Below, piece by piece: positions 30,301 through 42,300 of a stretch of DNA of 64,000 nt. The position numbers and the translations under genes are program-made. This DNA comes from Tubulanus polymorphus (Eukaryota; Nemertea; Palaeonemertea; Tubulaniformes; Tubulanidae). Location: contig NC_134025.1 of NCBI RefSeq assembly GCF_964204645.1, forward strand, positions 14,329,001-14,393,000. The letters are read 5' to 3'. Each line of letters starts with the position of its first letter. Within the stretch, counting starts at the first letter, position 1. Under the pieces are notes generated by a model, which saw only the letters and a program-made list of their open reading frames with translations, was not told where the DNA came from and searched no databases.

Positions 30301-33300
30301 AGATCGCACGATAAGCGTATAAAAGTGCGGTGTTGAGATGTTCACGTAATTTTGAAATCAGCAATTTCATTTGATAGAGAAAACTTCGTTTGGCTTAAGA
30401 AGTGAAAAAATATGATAGGCTGTAATTTCAGTTTCACATACTTTCTACTTTGTTAAGTAAATTGTTTATATAGGTTATCAAAAACCCAGCAGCAGCTATT
30501 GGTCAGCAGGTCACTTTCACTGGCTAACTAGACAATGATTGATGAATGAATGAACAAACTGCATTGGCCACCAAAAGACCACGAACCAAAAGTTTTACCG
30601 CTTAGTAGTAAAAAACTTAGCATCACAATATCTCTATTTGACTTTATTTCAAGGTGCCAATAAAATAATATGCCAAAATGTACAATGTTTGAACTTCGCT
30701 GAATCGATGAACTAATGAATCGCTGAATTATAAGATAATTATCAGTTTTTTCCAACTAACCTCTTTTTCACAAATGGTCGTAAAATAATTACTACTAATA
30801 TGTGATGCCAAAATGTACAATGTTTGAACTTCGCTGAATCGGTGAACCAATGAATCGCTGAATTATAAGAAAATTATCAGTTTTTTTCCTACTTACCTCT
30901 TTTTCACAAATGGTCTAAATAATAACTACTTATATGTGGCACCATATTCGACGAAGAAGTGCATTCAGAGTAAGAATAACGTTACCAATACTTGAATTTG
31001 GAAGCGAATGCAGGCTAGAACCAACAGAGGTAGGATTTAAGGTGCAGATATACAGGGAATCCCTATCATAGTGACCAACACGGTTGTATATCACTTTCGT
31101 GCCGAAAAATGAATAATTTTCGACCTAAACGACTACAGGACCCAAAGAAGTAGAATAAAATACAGTATAACCTCTCTATAGTGAACGCTTGGGATTCCGG
31201 AAAAATGTTCACTATAGAGAGGTGTTCACTAAATAGAGGTAGCACATATTTGCATCACACCACCTACCAGCAGTTTGAGTAACTACTCCCAATATGAAGC
31301 ATTAATCCAAAACCAAGTAAAACACACAGACTTAATTACTTTTAAAGCATTATACACTATGATTTTATTACCTAATGATAAACATATTTGCACAGGAAAT
31401 CTTTCAGAACTTGTAACTTTTCATTCAGAGAAAGAATCTTTCGCTTAGGTGCCATACTGGCAAATGAAAAATTCCCATCATATAGCTTTATTTATATGCC
31501 ATGGAGCAAACTAATATGTAGTTAGGCCTATGCAAATCCTTTTGATTTAAGAAAAATTAGTCAAGACATAGCCAATTCAAAATTATCAAACGATAGTGAT
31601 TACTTAATTTAGCTTAAATTGAATTTTTGTAAATCCTTTTGATTTAAGAAAATTTAGTCAATACATTGCTTCATATGATCCAAGGATTGTTATCATAATT
31701 CAGTTTAACAAACATTCAGAGTAAAGTATTCATTTAACAATAACAACTGCCCATTCATAATTATAGTCACAAATTCACCTAATTAGTAATTGCCTAAGGA
31801 CTATTCGAGACAATTAGCCATTGAATGAGTTATGAACATATGGTATTATGATGAACACCTATACTGATAACAATGAGTCTACTAGCAAATTTTGACTGTC
31901 TAGACATTCTGGGATAGGGCCACTGTTCACTATAGAGAGGTAAAATGCTCATTTGGTACCAGAAAAAGTGTTCACTGTTCACTATAGAGAAGTGTTCACT
32001 AAATGGAGGTTCTGTTTAATTGAAAATGAATAGGGAAAATTTGGTTCCGGGCAAAAACTGTTCACTAAGGGAGGTGTTCCTTAAATAAAGGTGTTCACTA
32101 AGGGAGGTTTTACCGTACTCTAATCCATTAACTGTAGATAAATGAAGAAATTCCACAATAGAATTTTGTATCATGAAATTTATCAAAGTTAAACCACTCC
32201 GTTTCGGCTGTTGACTGACAGCCATCTGACTAAAAGCCCTTCTCACTAGGAATGCCTACATTTCACCTGATGATGGCTGTTAGTCAACAGTCAAAACGTT
32301 GCGGTTTCACCTTAACAAATTTTATCATATTAAAAATTCTATTACGGGATTTCTTCATTCATGACCACTGTGACGGTCACCAAAGGCTGTTACTGTAATC
32401 CAAATGAAATCTTGAATACCATACAAAGTTTCTTATTGCTATTAAATTCGATCAAATATGGGCTCAATTTAGTTGATTTCTTTAGAATGTTTAAAATCCA
32501 CATGGATATATATAGGATATTTTGTTAAAGAAAAAATCAATGATTCAGCGAAATTAGAATTCAGGGAAATTTGAACACCCCAAATGCACATTGTAATTTA
32601 AGATGCAAAGAAATCCAGGTTCCCGCTGAAAATAAACTACCATTTCAATAATGAGAGGTTAGCCTGAATGTATGATTGCGCTTTTAATTCAAGAATTTAA
32701 ATCAAAAGTAAAAGCCGACCTATGCTTTGAAATAGCTGCATTTGTTAGAATTGTATTCTTCATTGAATTATATCGCCATGAAAAGGAAATTTCGATTTAT
32801 CTTAAAACTACATAACTATTGACAATTTGTAAACAAATTTAACTCCAATCTCGACTTTTATTGGTTAGAGTTGGGAGTCGCTCATTACATTTAACATCCT
32901 CAAAGAGTATCTTCAATATCTTCATATCTTAACTGATTACTCTAAACAGAACTATACCCAAAACTATAGCGTGTCAATGAGTGGAGTTTTCACTATAGTT
33001 TCTGAGTATGTTTATATTGTCACGTATCACTGCAAATCTGAAGCATATATCGCTGCAGTGCATTTATAAGAGGGAATCTGGCAAGCGATCTCAAAATGGT
33101 CACTTTTCAATAATTGACTTTTAGGAACGATGTTGAGAGTAGCTGTTATGGTAGGAGTTACTATCACAAAGTCACTGTTAACAGGCGGGTGGTTTTACAG
33201 TCACCTCTACTGCTAGTGTGCACTATCGAAACCAGATGTTTAAAAATGGTCACTTTTCAACAGAAGACTCTTCGAAACGGCCACAATAGAAAACCAACAG

Positions 33301-36300
33301 AATTGAAAGGAATACTATTTCAGAGTGACTGATTTGAAATGTATACTACTGGAAAAGTAGCCGATATCATTAATTGGTTATTGTTCTCAAGTGGCTACTA
33401 AGTAAAAGTAGACGTTTGGGCTCAAAAGTGCGATAGACATGTTCTTGGATTCAGCCTTTCAAATGTGGATGGAGGTTCATTTATTATGGACTTTCAGTGT
33501 AGCGAAGTCCATTTTTGCTATCGCATATGATATCTTCTTACTACCGTACAAAATAACTCATGAATGAGGCTTAGATTCTCTTTAGAAACTTTTCAAAACA
33601 TGCAATGCAATTATTAAATCTTGGAACCTATTGAATTTAATTGGAAAGCGTTGCTTATATGTTTATTTACAAAGTAGATGTCGTACTCATTTGGAAATGA
33701 TCAACAAAATATGGGCTGAGGGCAGATGATCAGGAATACAATTTAAAGCTACATAAATTTTCAGACTGAATAAGATTTTCAGTTGTATGTTTTATTTAAT
33801 TGACTAAATATATTTAAGCCATTACTTATGAAGACTTTGGGAGGCATGCACGTTTGCCATGAATGCTGGGTTCCAGGTTGAGGTCAACTACTTCAAACCC
33901 CTGCAAATGAAGACTAACAAAAGGCTAGCCCACTTCACTCTCGGGTTATTACTTTCATTTCCCATAACCAATGTCTTCTAATTTTCAGAATTTGTGCCTC
34001 ATGAAGAAGTTATCACAGAATTAGCAGCTGATACTCTTAGTTCTGATGCCACTGTTGGTGTTGGGGGGGGTCGTTTTTCCTGTGGGGACTATGCTCAGGT
34101 CATAACCCTTAGTCTAAAGGTACGTAGACATAAATTTTAATCCAAATTTTTAGATTTTATTAGTTTACTAAATGGTGCCGACTGATTAGTGTTGCACATC
34201 TTCTCCGTTGAATCTATAGCACATGACGCTATGAGTGTTATGTCAAAAGGATTGTTAGAGTTGTAGGGTCATAATTTTTGGTGGTATGGATATCTGGTGT
34301 ATCTAATTTGGGCCCTGGGGGCTAATTTCCATATGAATTTGGGCATTTCTACAGTGACATGTGACGTCATTTTCGCGTGGAGGCGGACCGCAATACACCC
34401 ATCTGAATGACATATATACATGTACATATACGTGCTGTAAATGATCCTTGTACCAGTAGGCCTACATCGTATCGCATGAGTCTGAAACTGCAAGTATTTT
34501 CTAAGTAGATGCAATCGAATATCGTCCCTTAACACTGTAATCATATTATATGGGAAAATATAGTTTCCATGCGCTAGTAGATAGATACTGAATATTGCGG
34601 ATGGATATGTGACTGTGTTGCGCCGCCATTGATTTACTGTGACGCGAGTCGAGAGGTAGGTACCGGCATTTTACATTCTTTTTGTGAAAATAACAGGATT
34701 TGATTTGTACATTATGTTCAGACTAGATGTCAATAGAGCGTTGAATCGTTTTTTGTCAAGAATAGGAGTTGTCAATGCATATTTAACTGGCAATTACACT
34801 GATGATGTGTCCTCAGCGGCACTAGTAAAGGGCCCAAACGTACATCATTTTTAGCTCACTTGAGACTTAAATCCCTGCGGGCTATTGCGTTCACTTTTCG
34901 TACGTCGTCCGTCCATTCGTTCGTCTGTCATAGCTTCCGTCCGTCCGTCATAGCATCCGTCCGTTCATAGACGGAATCCAGTTATTTAAGTTTTGAAGAC
35001 GCTTCAAGGTAATGTCTTGATATTTGGTTTATACATGTATCTACCCTTGACCCAAAAACTGGCCCTGTCAGAATCAAGATGGCCGACTCGCAGCCATTGT
35101 TGTTCGTCAAAATCAGCACTTTTTATACATTTTTGAACTTTTTGAGGGAAATTTTGAAGATGCTTTGATCAATTACCTTGATCTTTCGGATGTATGTGAA
35201 TCCCCCCAGGGCCCATCAACATAACAAAAATTGGGTCGGTCGGACTCAAGATGGCCGTCCTATGACCTTTTTAGTGCCCAAAAATGTTAATTTTGGCCCG
35301 AATTCTGAGTCCTGTAGCTTCCTACTGGTTTGCCATTTCTCATTGCAATTTGTGATGGGTATTCTTTGGAAAGGGATGTTTTATCCCTGAGACAGGTATT
35401 TTTCATCAGCCAATTATGACGCAATTGGCGGCCATCTTTGTGTCACCAATACTCATTCATAAGTGGGAAAAAGTTTTTCCTCATTGTATTGATACCTAAG
35501 CGTATTTTGATACCACAATCAATTAGAAAGTTGTAGCTCATAACGTGTTCTATGATTGTGGTGAGTTTCAAGGTAATTGGATTTTGTATATGGCCACCAG
35601 GGGGCGTTGAATAATACAATATCTTAGTATTTCTATATTATATTCGTACCTATGCATATTTTGTAACCACAATCAATTGGAAAGTTGTAGTTCATGACAT
35701 CATCTATGATTGTTGCGAGTTTTAAGGACATTAGTTTTTCTATATGGTCACCAGGGGGCATTGAATAGTAGAATAACTTAGTATTTCCTTATTAGATTGG
35801 TACCTAGGCATATTTTGTTACCATGATCAATTGCAAAGTTGTAGTTTATGTTATATGATTGTGGTGAGTTTCAAGGTCATTGGGTTTTGCATATGGTCAC
35901 CAGGGGGCGTTGAATATTAGAATTACTTAGTATTTCCATATTAAATTGGTAACGAGGCATATTTTGTTATCACAATCAATTACAAAATCGTAGCTGCTAA
36001 CAGGTTATACGATTGTTGTGAGTTTCAAGGTCATTGGTTTTTGTATATGGTCACCAGAGGGTGTTGAATATTGAAATTGTTAGATTTTTTAGCATTGGAA
36101 ACCACTTCCCAAGTGGGCATGGTGTCCCTGGACCCCTAGTTTATTTTTCGCTAGTTCGGCCGGCACTTGCAGGTGATGTTAGGATATTACTAGCTGATAT
36201 TTCCACATAGACAGTGCTGTTGAATCCAAGATGATGTATTTTTATTGTATTATTTAGTCTATTACGCAAGCGCTTTGCAGTCTTAGTTCATTGACGCTTC

Positions 36301-39300
36301 ACCTTTCTTTGAATGCATTCAGTCATTGCCAAGCGACCACAATAGGCACTGTGCTGAGTGCACTAGCACTTCAGTCATTGATGTTATACAGGCATTGATA
36401 CATACGTAGTTGTACAACCACAGACGCAATTCGGTTCATTAAAAAAAAAAATGATGAAGTTACCGTTTTTGGCGCTTGGGCTCAATAGATATTCCATTAG
36501 AATGTAAGGCTACTTTATTTTCATCCTTGAGTTTATTTATCCAGCAAAAAATACATTAGGCTTAGGCTTTATATAGATCAAGTTTTTTGAAACCCCGGGG
36601 TTATAAAAGGCCTAACCCCATTATAATGCCTGCTTAAAATGCCACATCTCTGCAGTTTTACCACTTACCATACACTGATATTAACCCGTCACCATTGACC
36701 ATGCACTGATATTAACCCTTCACCACTTACCATGCACAGATATTAAAGGATTTGTGACACATAAGTCAGGTTTTGCAATCTTAATGATTAATTTGATAGA
36801 TGAATCATCGTAGATTGGACTGATATCAATGAAACATTTCTACAGTTTCGCTAACTGGTTTAAATACGACTTTTAATAGAAATTCCAATGATTTGTTGAC
36901 ATTTTACTACATTACCACGTGCGTTGGCAATGACGTCGTCGAATGACGTATAACCGAGAACAACAAACAGAAACAAAATGGCCGACAATAGAGAACGCAG
37001 TGATTATTCTTCCGACAATTCATCCTCATCTAGCGAAGTCAGCGAAAATATAAGCGAAAGAGAATTCTCAGATGAAAGTGCACTATCATCTGAAATTGAG
37101 GTGGGCGAAACGGGGCCCGATATGGTAGTCTTTAATGCTGCAGAGCCGCCGTATTTGTACGAGCCCGATGCATCTGACGATGACGAGGATGGCGCTAAAC
37201 CAGACAATAGACCGGATAGAATCTATAGATTAGATGTTCATCGGTTCAATGAATGGTAAGGGATTTCTATTGTTGTTAACAAAGTATGGGGCGACACAAT
37301 CTAAGGATAGCGGTGGCTTCGGTTGTTAAATTCATCCATCAACCAAGAGTAAAACAGAAGACTTTCTATAGTCTTAAAATTTGTAGTTTTTTGTACAGCC
37401 GGTATCTAAGGAATTCAGTATAAACTAAGCCATCTAAAACGGCAATCAGAGACTGCTAGAAAGCCGACCCTTACCCGATATCTCATTCCAGACCAGAAAT
37501 AATTAGATCCACCTTTCTTTCTTGATTGAATGTTTTAATTTATTTTCACAGGTGTACATGCACCCATTGTCAGATTCTTACAACGGAACCGGAATGTGTG
37601 TGTTGCAGTGAGATAGACATTGTTACAGAGAAAATTCGAGAACTCGAAGGATATGATTCCAGGGAATATAAATGCATTACTGACACCGAGGGATTTAAAG
37701 GGGTGTGTCTACATGTCTGGGTTCTTCAAACAGCATGGAGTGGTTATAGAAATCAATACGGCAGGAAAGCATTTGAAGGGCAGAACAATGATAAATACAG
37801 ACATATTGCGTATCGCCAGTTTGTTCGTTGCTGCTGGGGATTCTGTGGACCTAAGATAAGGGTTATTTTACCATCTTGTGTTGTTTCGTGCATCCGGGCA
37901 CACTTTCCAAAAGACGGTGATGAAGAATTTGCCATTTATAAAGGATTCAGACTGCCAAAACTGGACGACTAAGTGAATTATGTGTGTAAATAATATATAA
38001 GTATCGTTATTAAATAAAACGAACACAATTATTTCAGGAATTACAGTTTTTCATTTATCGTTATCTTTATTTTCTACAATTGCAGTTTTTTAGATCTTTT
38101 TCTCTTCTGTGGCTGGGTTGGTCCTGAGGATTGAGGCTTCGATTGGACGATATCTGTAACTTTCTTGAAGCGAGACAAATGCTGGTTAACGGCTTCTTCC
38201 TTCGTAACTTTCACTCTTCGAGAACTTAAATGAGGTGGAGGAGTACAGCAATCACTCACTTCGACTTCCTTGGTCGCAATCTTTATTGCTGTAACAATGC
38301 ATTCATCGACATAACCTAAAAAGATATTTGATGAATCAAATGAAGAGGATCCGCTTTCAATTATAGACAGGCTTTAATGATATGTTTATAAACAATTGAG
38401 ATCGATAATCCAATTGTGACCTACCATATGTTGCTTTGGTCAATATTCTACGAAGTGTGTGACGCTATTCTCGTTGTCATGCAAGATTGCTGTGCACATT
38501 CTAAAAATTAAATCATTTTTCATATTTCATGTGACAATATTATCTGAATATTTTATTCATTCCATAAAGCCTGGTTTGAATAATACAGATGTTACAAGTT
38601 GAAATAAAAACCAGAAGATGGCAACACTAGCTAGTTGGAACCAAAATAAAACCAGGATTTATAAGTCTCAGGTTCATGTCCCACGGCACTTTAGGTTTAT
38701 GGAAATTAAAGAAATATCACAGGATAAGCTCCAATTTGTAGACACTAATTTATGAGATGAGTGTTGAGTGTTTTTACAAGTTGAAGCTATTCACAGCTAC
38801 TTTTTACTAACCTGCTAAGCATTCATAAATACGAAAAGTGTATCATCTTAGGTGCAAAGTGGTTTAACACACTATGAAATGCTTCTACAGAGCTCGTCTG
38901 ACCATATGATGACATATTTCTGATTTGATTCACTGTTCTGGTGTTTTTCATTATTTTCTCGAGCTCACTAGCGGCATATGTATCTAGAAAAATGGCGAAA
39001 TATAATATGTACATGTAAAATGCAACTAATCACCCATATATCAAGCCATTAGCTTATGAAAACTTTTGGTTATTATAGATACCTGGTAATATCCATTTTT
39101 TTTCTTTTCATAATCTCCATGCATACAGTTTTCATGATTGTTTGAAATATGTTCCAAACAAGTTTCCCACTTTCGTTTAATATCTTCATGGTCCCCAGGT
39201 TTTGACGACATAGCGCACCAATACAGGTGAACTCGGATACTTTGAATCCAAGCGTAACCTCATTTGACTAAATGAATAATAAGATTATGTTCTTATAAGT

Positions 39301-42300
39301 AAGAACTAATACTATTATAAAGGACTAAAATGATATACCACACCTGTATCAGTTCTGATGAAATTATCTTATTACTTTTCAGGTCCATTATCGAATAAGT
39401 ACAATATTTCGCAGAGTGTCCTGGGCTGTCACACCTAGCATCCCCCCCAATTAGAAGTGCCGATCCTTTGAGGCTGTTGAGTAAAGACTGACGACTTGAT
39501 TTCCAAACTGAGTACACTGCCTTATGTACAAACTGCGCTTGGTGTCGAAACGCAGTTCTTGTACTCATGCACTGGATCCCTGCCAACCTATAAGCAGATA
39601 ATCCAATAATGATAATTATCCATATTATAAAGCGATCAAAATGTAAACCTTTTAGTGAATGCTTGATTTTCTTTTTCTTACCTGAGTAGTCGTATAACTT
39701 TTGAGGTGAGATTTCCAGTCAGCACTATCAGTGAACTTAATAGCAGACCGGTTATCGGGATACGCTTTACACACGGTTCACTTTGCCATTTCGTTTCATG
39801 GTGACATTGCTGACATTTCGTCTTCACGGTGAGCTGAGTAGAAATTACGCTACGAAGGACAGTGTTTTTTCCAGTGACACAAAACGCAAAACATAAACAG
39901 TTCCAACAATGCAGATTGGTCAACAATGAATTTTGACCTCTTTTGTAATGGCACATCTGCTTCATCCCTGAAAAAAAATTATACTTATCATAATTATGAT
40001 ATAAGTGTTGTAAAAAAGCACTGTAGAAAATTAAAATCCTACCTCATTTCATCAAATACATTCATCATCAAATTCAGTTGAAGATGATCCATCATGATCT
40101 TCACCTGGATCATAATCGGGATCATCGTCGAAGTATTCGTCATCGCTGGATACGTCGGTATCAGTGGTATCATTTGAAGGCTTAAATTTTTTAGGGGTCA
40201 TTTGTGTGCCAGTTGTTTTCTTCCTTGTTTATTTACCCTGACTCGGATAGTGTCGTCGATTACATTTCGGTCTCCATGCGAGCGTTTGATTACCTTTAAC
40301 GACAAAAATCTGATAGTGATCAACAATACGCCAATTATTCTCAGATAACCTACAGACTTTTTCACAACATAATTTCTAAAAATCAGGTTGAAAATATAAA
40401 TAGAATGCCAGAAAATTATTATAGTATGAATTTTTCATGATATAGTGAAATTTACCTTTGGTTTCTGTTTCAATATCTTTCTGTGACGATTTTTCGACAA
40501 ACTTGGGAGGCCTATCTGGTGATGATGTTGGACTGTTTGATGTATCAGCTGTCGGACTGTATGACGTTTCAGCTGTTGATGTAGAAGGCTGTAACTCTTC
40601 GTTAGATACCGTATCAGCTACTAAAGTTTCCACCAACTCTTTTCTTTTTCGTTTTGCATACGTTGGTCTTTTAGTGGTATCTGATTGGCTGTTATCATCG
40701 TCGTCATTTATATGAATGGTAGGGATGGCATCTGGCTTCAGATGTAATCTAAATGGAATTCAAAATATGATAGTTACACTTGCATACTAGATTCGGCTTC
40801 AAGGTTTAAAGTGTAGGCCTAACATCGACTCCCTCGTCAACAAGTCAGGAGGTCCATTTAGTCCCCAGGGAATCAAATATATGAGCATCTTGTAAAACCA
40901 GCCATGATACATCAATTAATTACGACAATGAATGAGTTGGGAAGGCAGTTACTAGACCAGTTAATAGTCAGAAAACATGTCTTAACAAAGCAATGAACAA
41001 AGAAAGGACCTGACCCAGTTTCCGTGTACTGAAACACTTTTAAACCTGACCTGATGAAAAGAATGAGATAGCAATACTGCTTTTATTTTAAATAATGTAT
41101 GTTAAAAGACTTACTTAGTCGCGAATCCTGAAGTAAACATTGAATAGTTCGTAAATGAATCGTTGGTGAAGTGCCTCCCACACAATACACTCGTGGATGA
41201 GGGCTTCCATTGTGCTCTCTTTCTGCTCACAAATGCGGTCCATTTACGCGCAATAATCGTATCCCGTGGCCACCAGAATAAAGAGCGATTACTTGAACTA
41301 CAATTGTAGTAAACACAACGACGAGGCATGATCGAAAAACATAGAAAAAAACAGAATGTTCGAATAATATATCGTCCGCACTAGTCAATCTTTCGTTGTA
41401 CAATGAGCCACTTCCGCGTTCGTCTTCTCGGTTATACGTCATCATCGCCGATGTTTGACGGAAATGCCCGAAGATGCGCGCTTCAAACGGTGTGCAAGAT
41501 TTTCCATCAAAATCGCTCTCAAAACCATATAAAGGTTCAATACTTCTAATTTTCATAAATATTTTCGATAATAATTTTATTCATACTAACTAAAACCACA
41601 GAAATAATTTAGGTGTCACAAATCCTTTAAACCTTCACCTTACAATTTTGCCCTACCTTAATGCAGTTGCTTGCATACTATAAACCCAATAAAGTATATT
41701 CTGCTAATTGAAATTTATGGCTCCTTTCAAGTTCTACATGACTTAGTACATTGGGTTTAAACATTTAAAGCAACAGCAAGTTATACCACCAATACTAACC
41801 GGAACAAGTGTTACTATTCACATCAGTTAACTTTCTTGCCATTATTCTTTTCAGATGATGAATATACAGAAACTACAGATGAAAAAGAATCCCACGACTG
41901 TAGCACATTTACGTTTGAGGGTGGCAATAAAGAAAAATATACTACTCCCGTTGGTCTCCAGTTTCATGTGTTGTAACTGACAGCTTTGCAAAGGCAAAAA
42001 TGATAGTGTATAACCAGAATCTTCATTCGGGCAAACACTAGAACTTGAGTGTTTATTCATACATTATAGGAGGCACTGGTCCAAAATAAGTTCTGGTTAC
42101 TTGTTCCAGTGTTGGGTCAGTCATTCTTCTTTTTATGAGAAGCATGTCATTATGAATCTCATTGTGCCCACGGGCACCTTGTTTACAGTTAGGCCTAATG
42201 CCAAATGGGTACCCATAAGACTTGTTATGGACTTTCGCTTTAGCAAAGTCCAAATTGTTATTGCATATGAAACTTTCTTCCTTCGGTACAAAATAACTTC

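Larger units (their letters stand above)
28865..33461. mobile_element. 4.6-kb element with ~365-bp inverted arms
   Basis: Left arm 28865-29227 and right arm 33088-33461 are inverted copies with about 85-90% identity by eye. Shared blocks include TGAAAGGCTGAATCCAAGAA, GTCTACTTTTA, GTAGCCACTTGAGAACAATA and AAAAGTGACCATTTTGAGA with their complements. The 3.86-kb interior has no transposase that I recognise; it holds a two-copy 135-bp tandem repeat, a pogo-like MITE and a foldback. This fits a long-TIR or foldback DNA element. No target duplication was found. Confidence 0.75.
36747..41626. mobile_element. Kolobok-type TTAA transposon with a ballast-domain cargo gene
   Basis: The 4880-bp element is bounded by perfect 14-bp terminal inverted repeats, AGGATTTGTGACAC at 36747-36760 and its complement at 41613-41626. 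It is flanked by TTAA at 36743-36746 and 41627-41630. The host sequence is a short tandem repeat (GATATTAACCCTTCACC-like units, about 36670-36746) that resumes as ACCTTCACCTTA after the right end, which fixes the boundaries. A minus-strand THAP transposase plus TTAA targets fits the Kolobok superfamily. The transposase is broken (see its entry). A plus-strand gene with the P2X7 C-terminal domain lies head-in from the left end. Confidence 0.88.

Noticed and set aside
37004-37207. Minus-strand open frame over the ballast gene's first exon
   Set aside because: A shadow of the acidic, Ser-rich plus-strand exon, which has a good start, splice donor and continuation.
36978-37972. P2X purinergic receptor channel
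   Set aside because: Only the C-terminal ballast domain is present. No transmembrane helices or extracellular cysteine pattern occur in or near it.
36747-41626. PiggyBac element (because of TTAA)
   Set aside because: The ends do not start with CCC, and the transposase has a THAP finger and SPGHSAKY/VEAFHS motifs, which fit Kolobok better.
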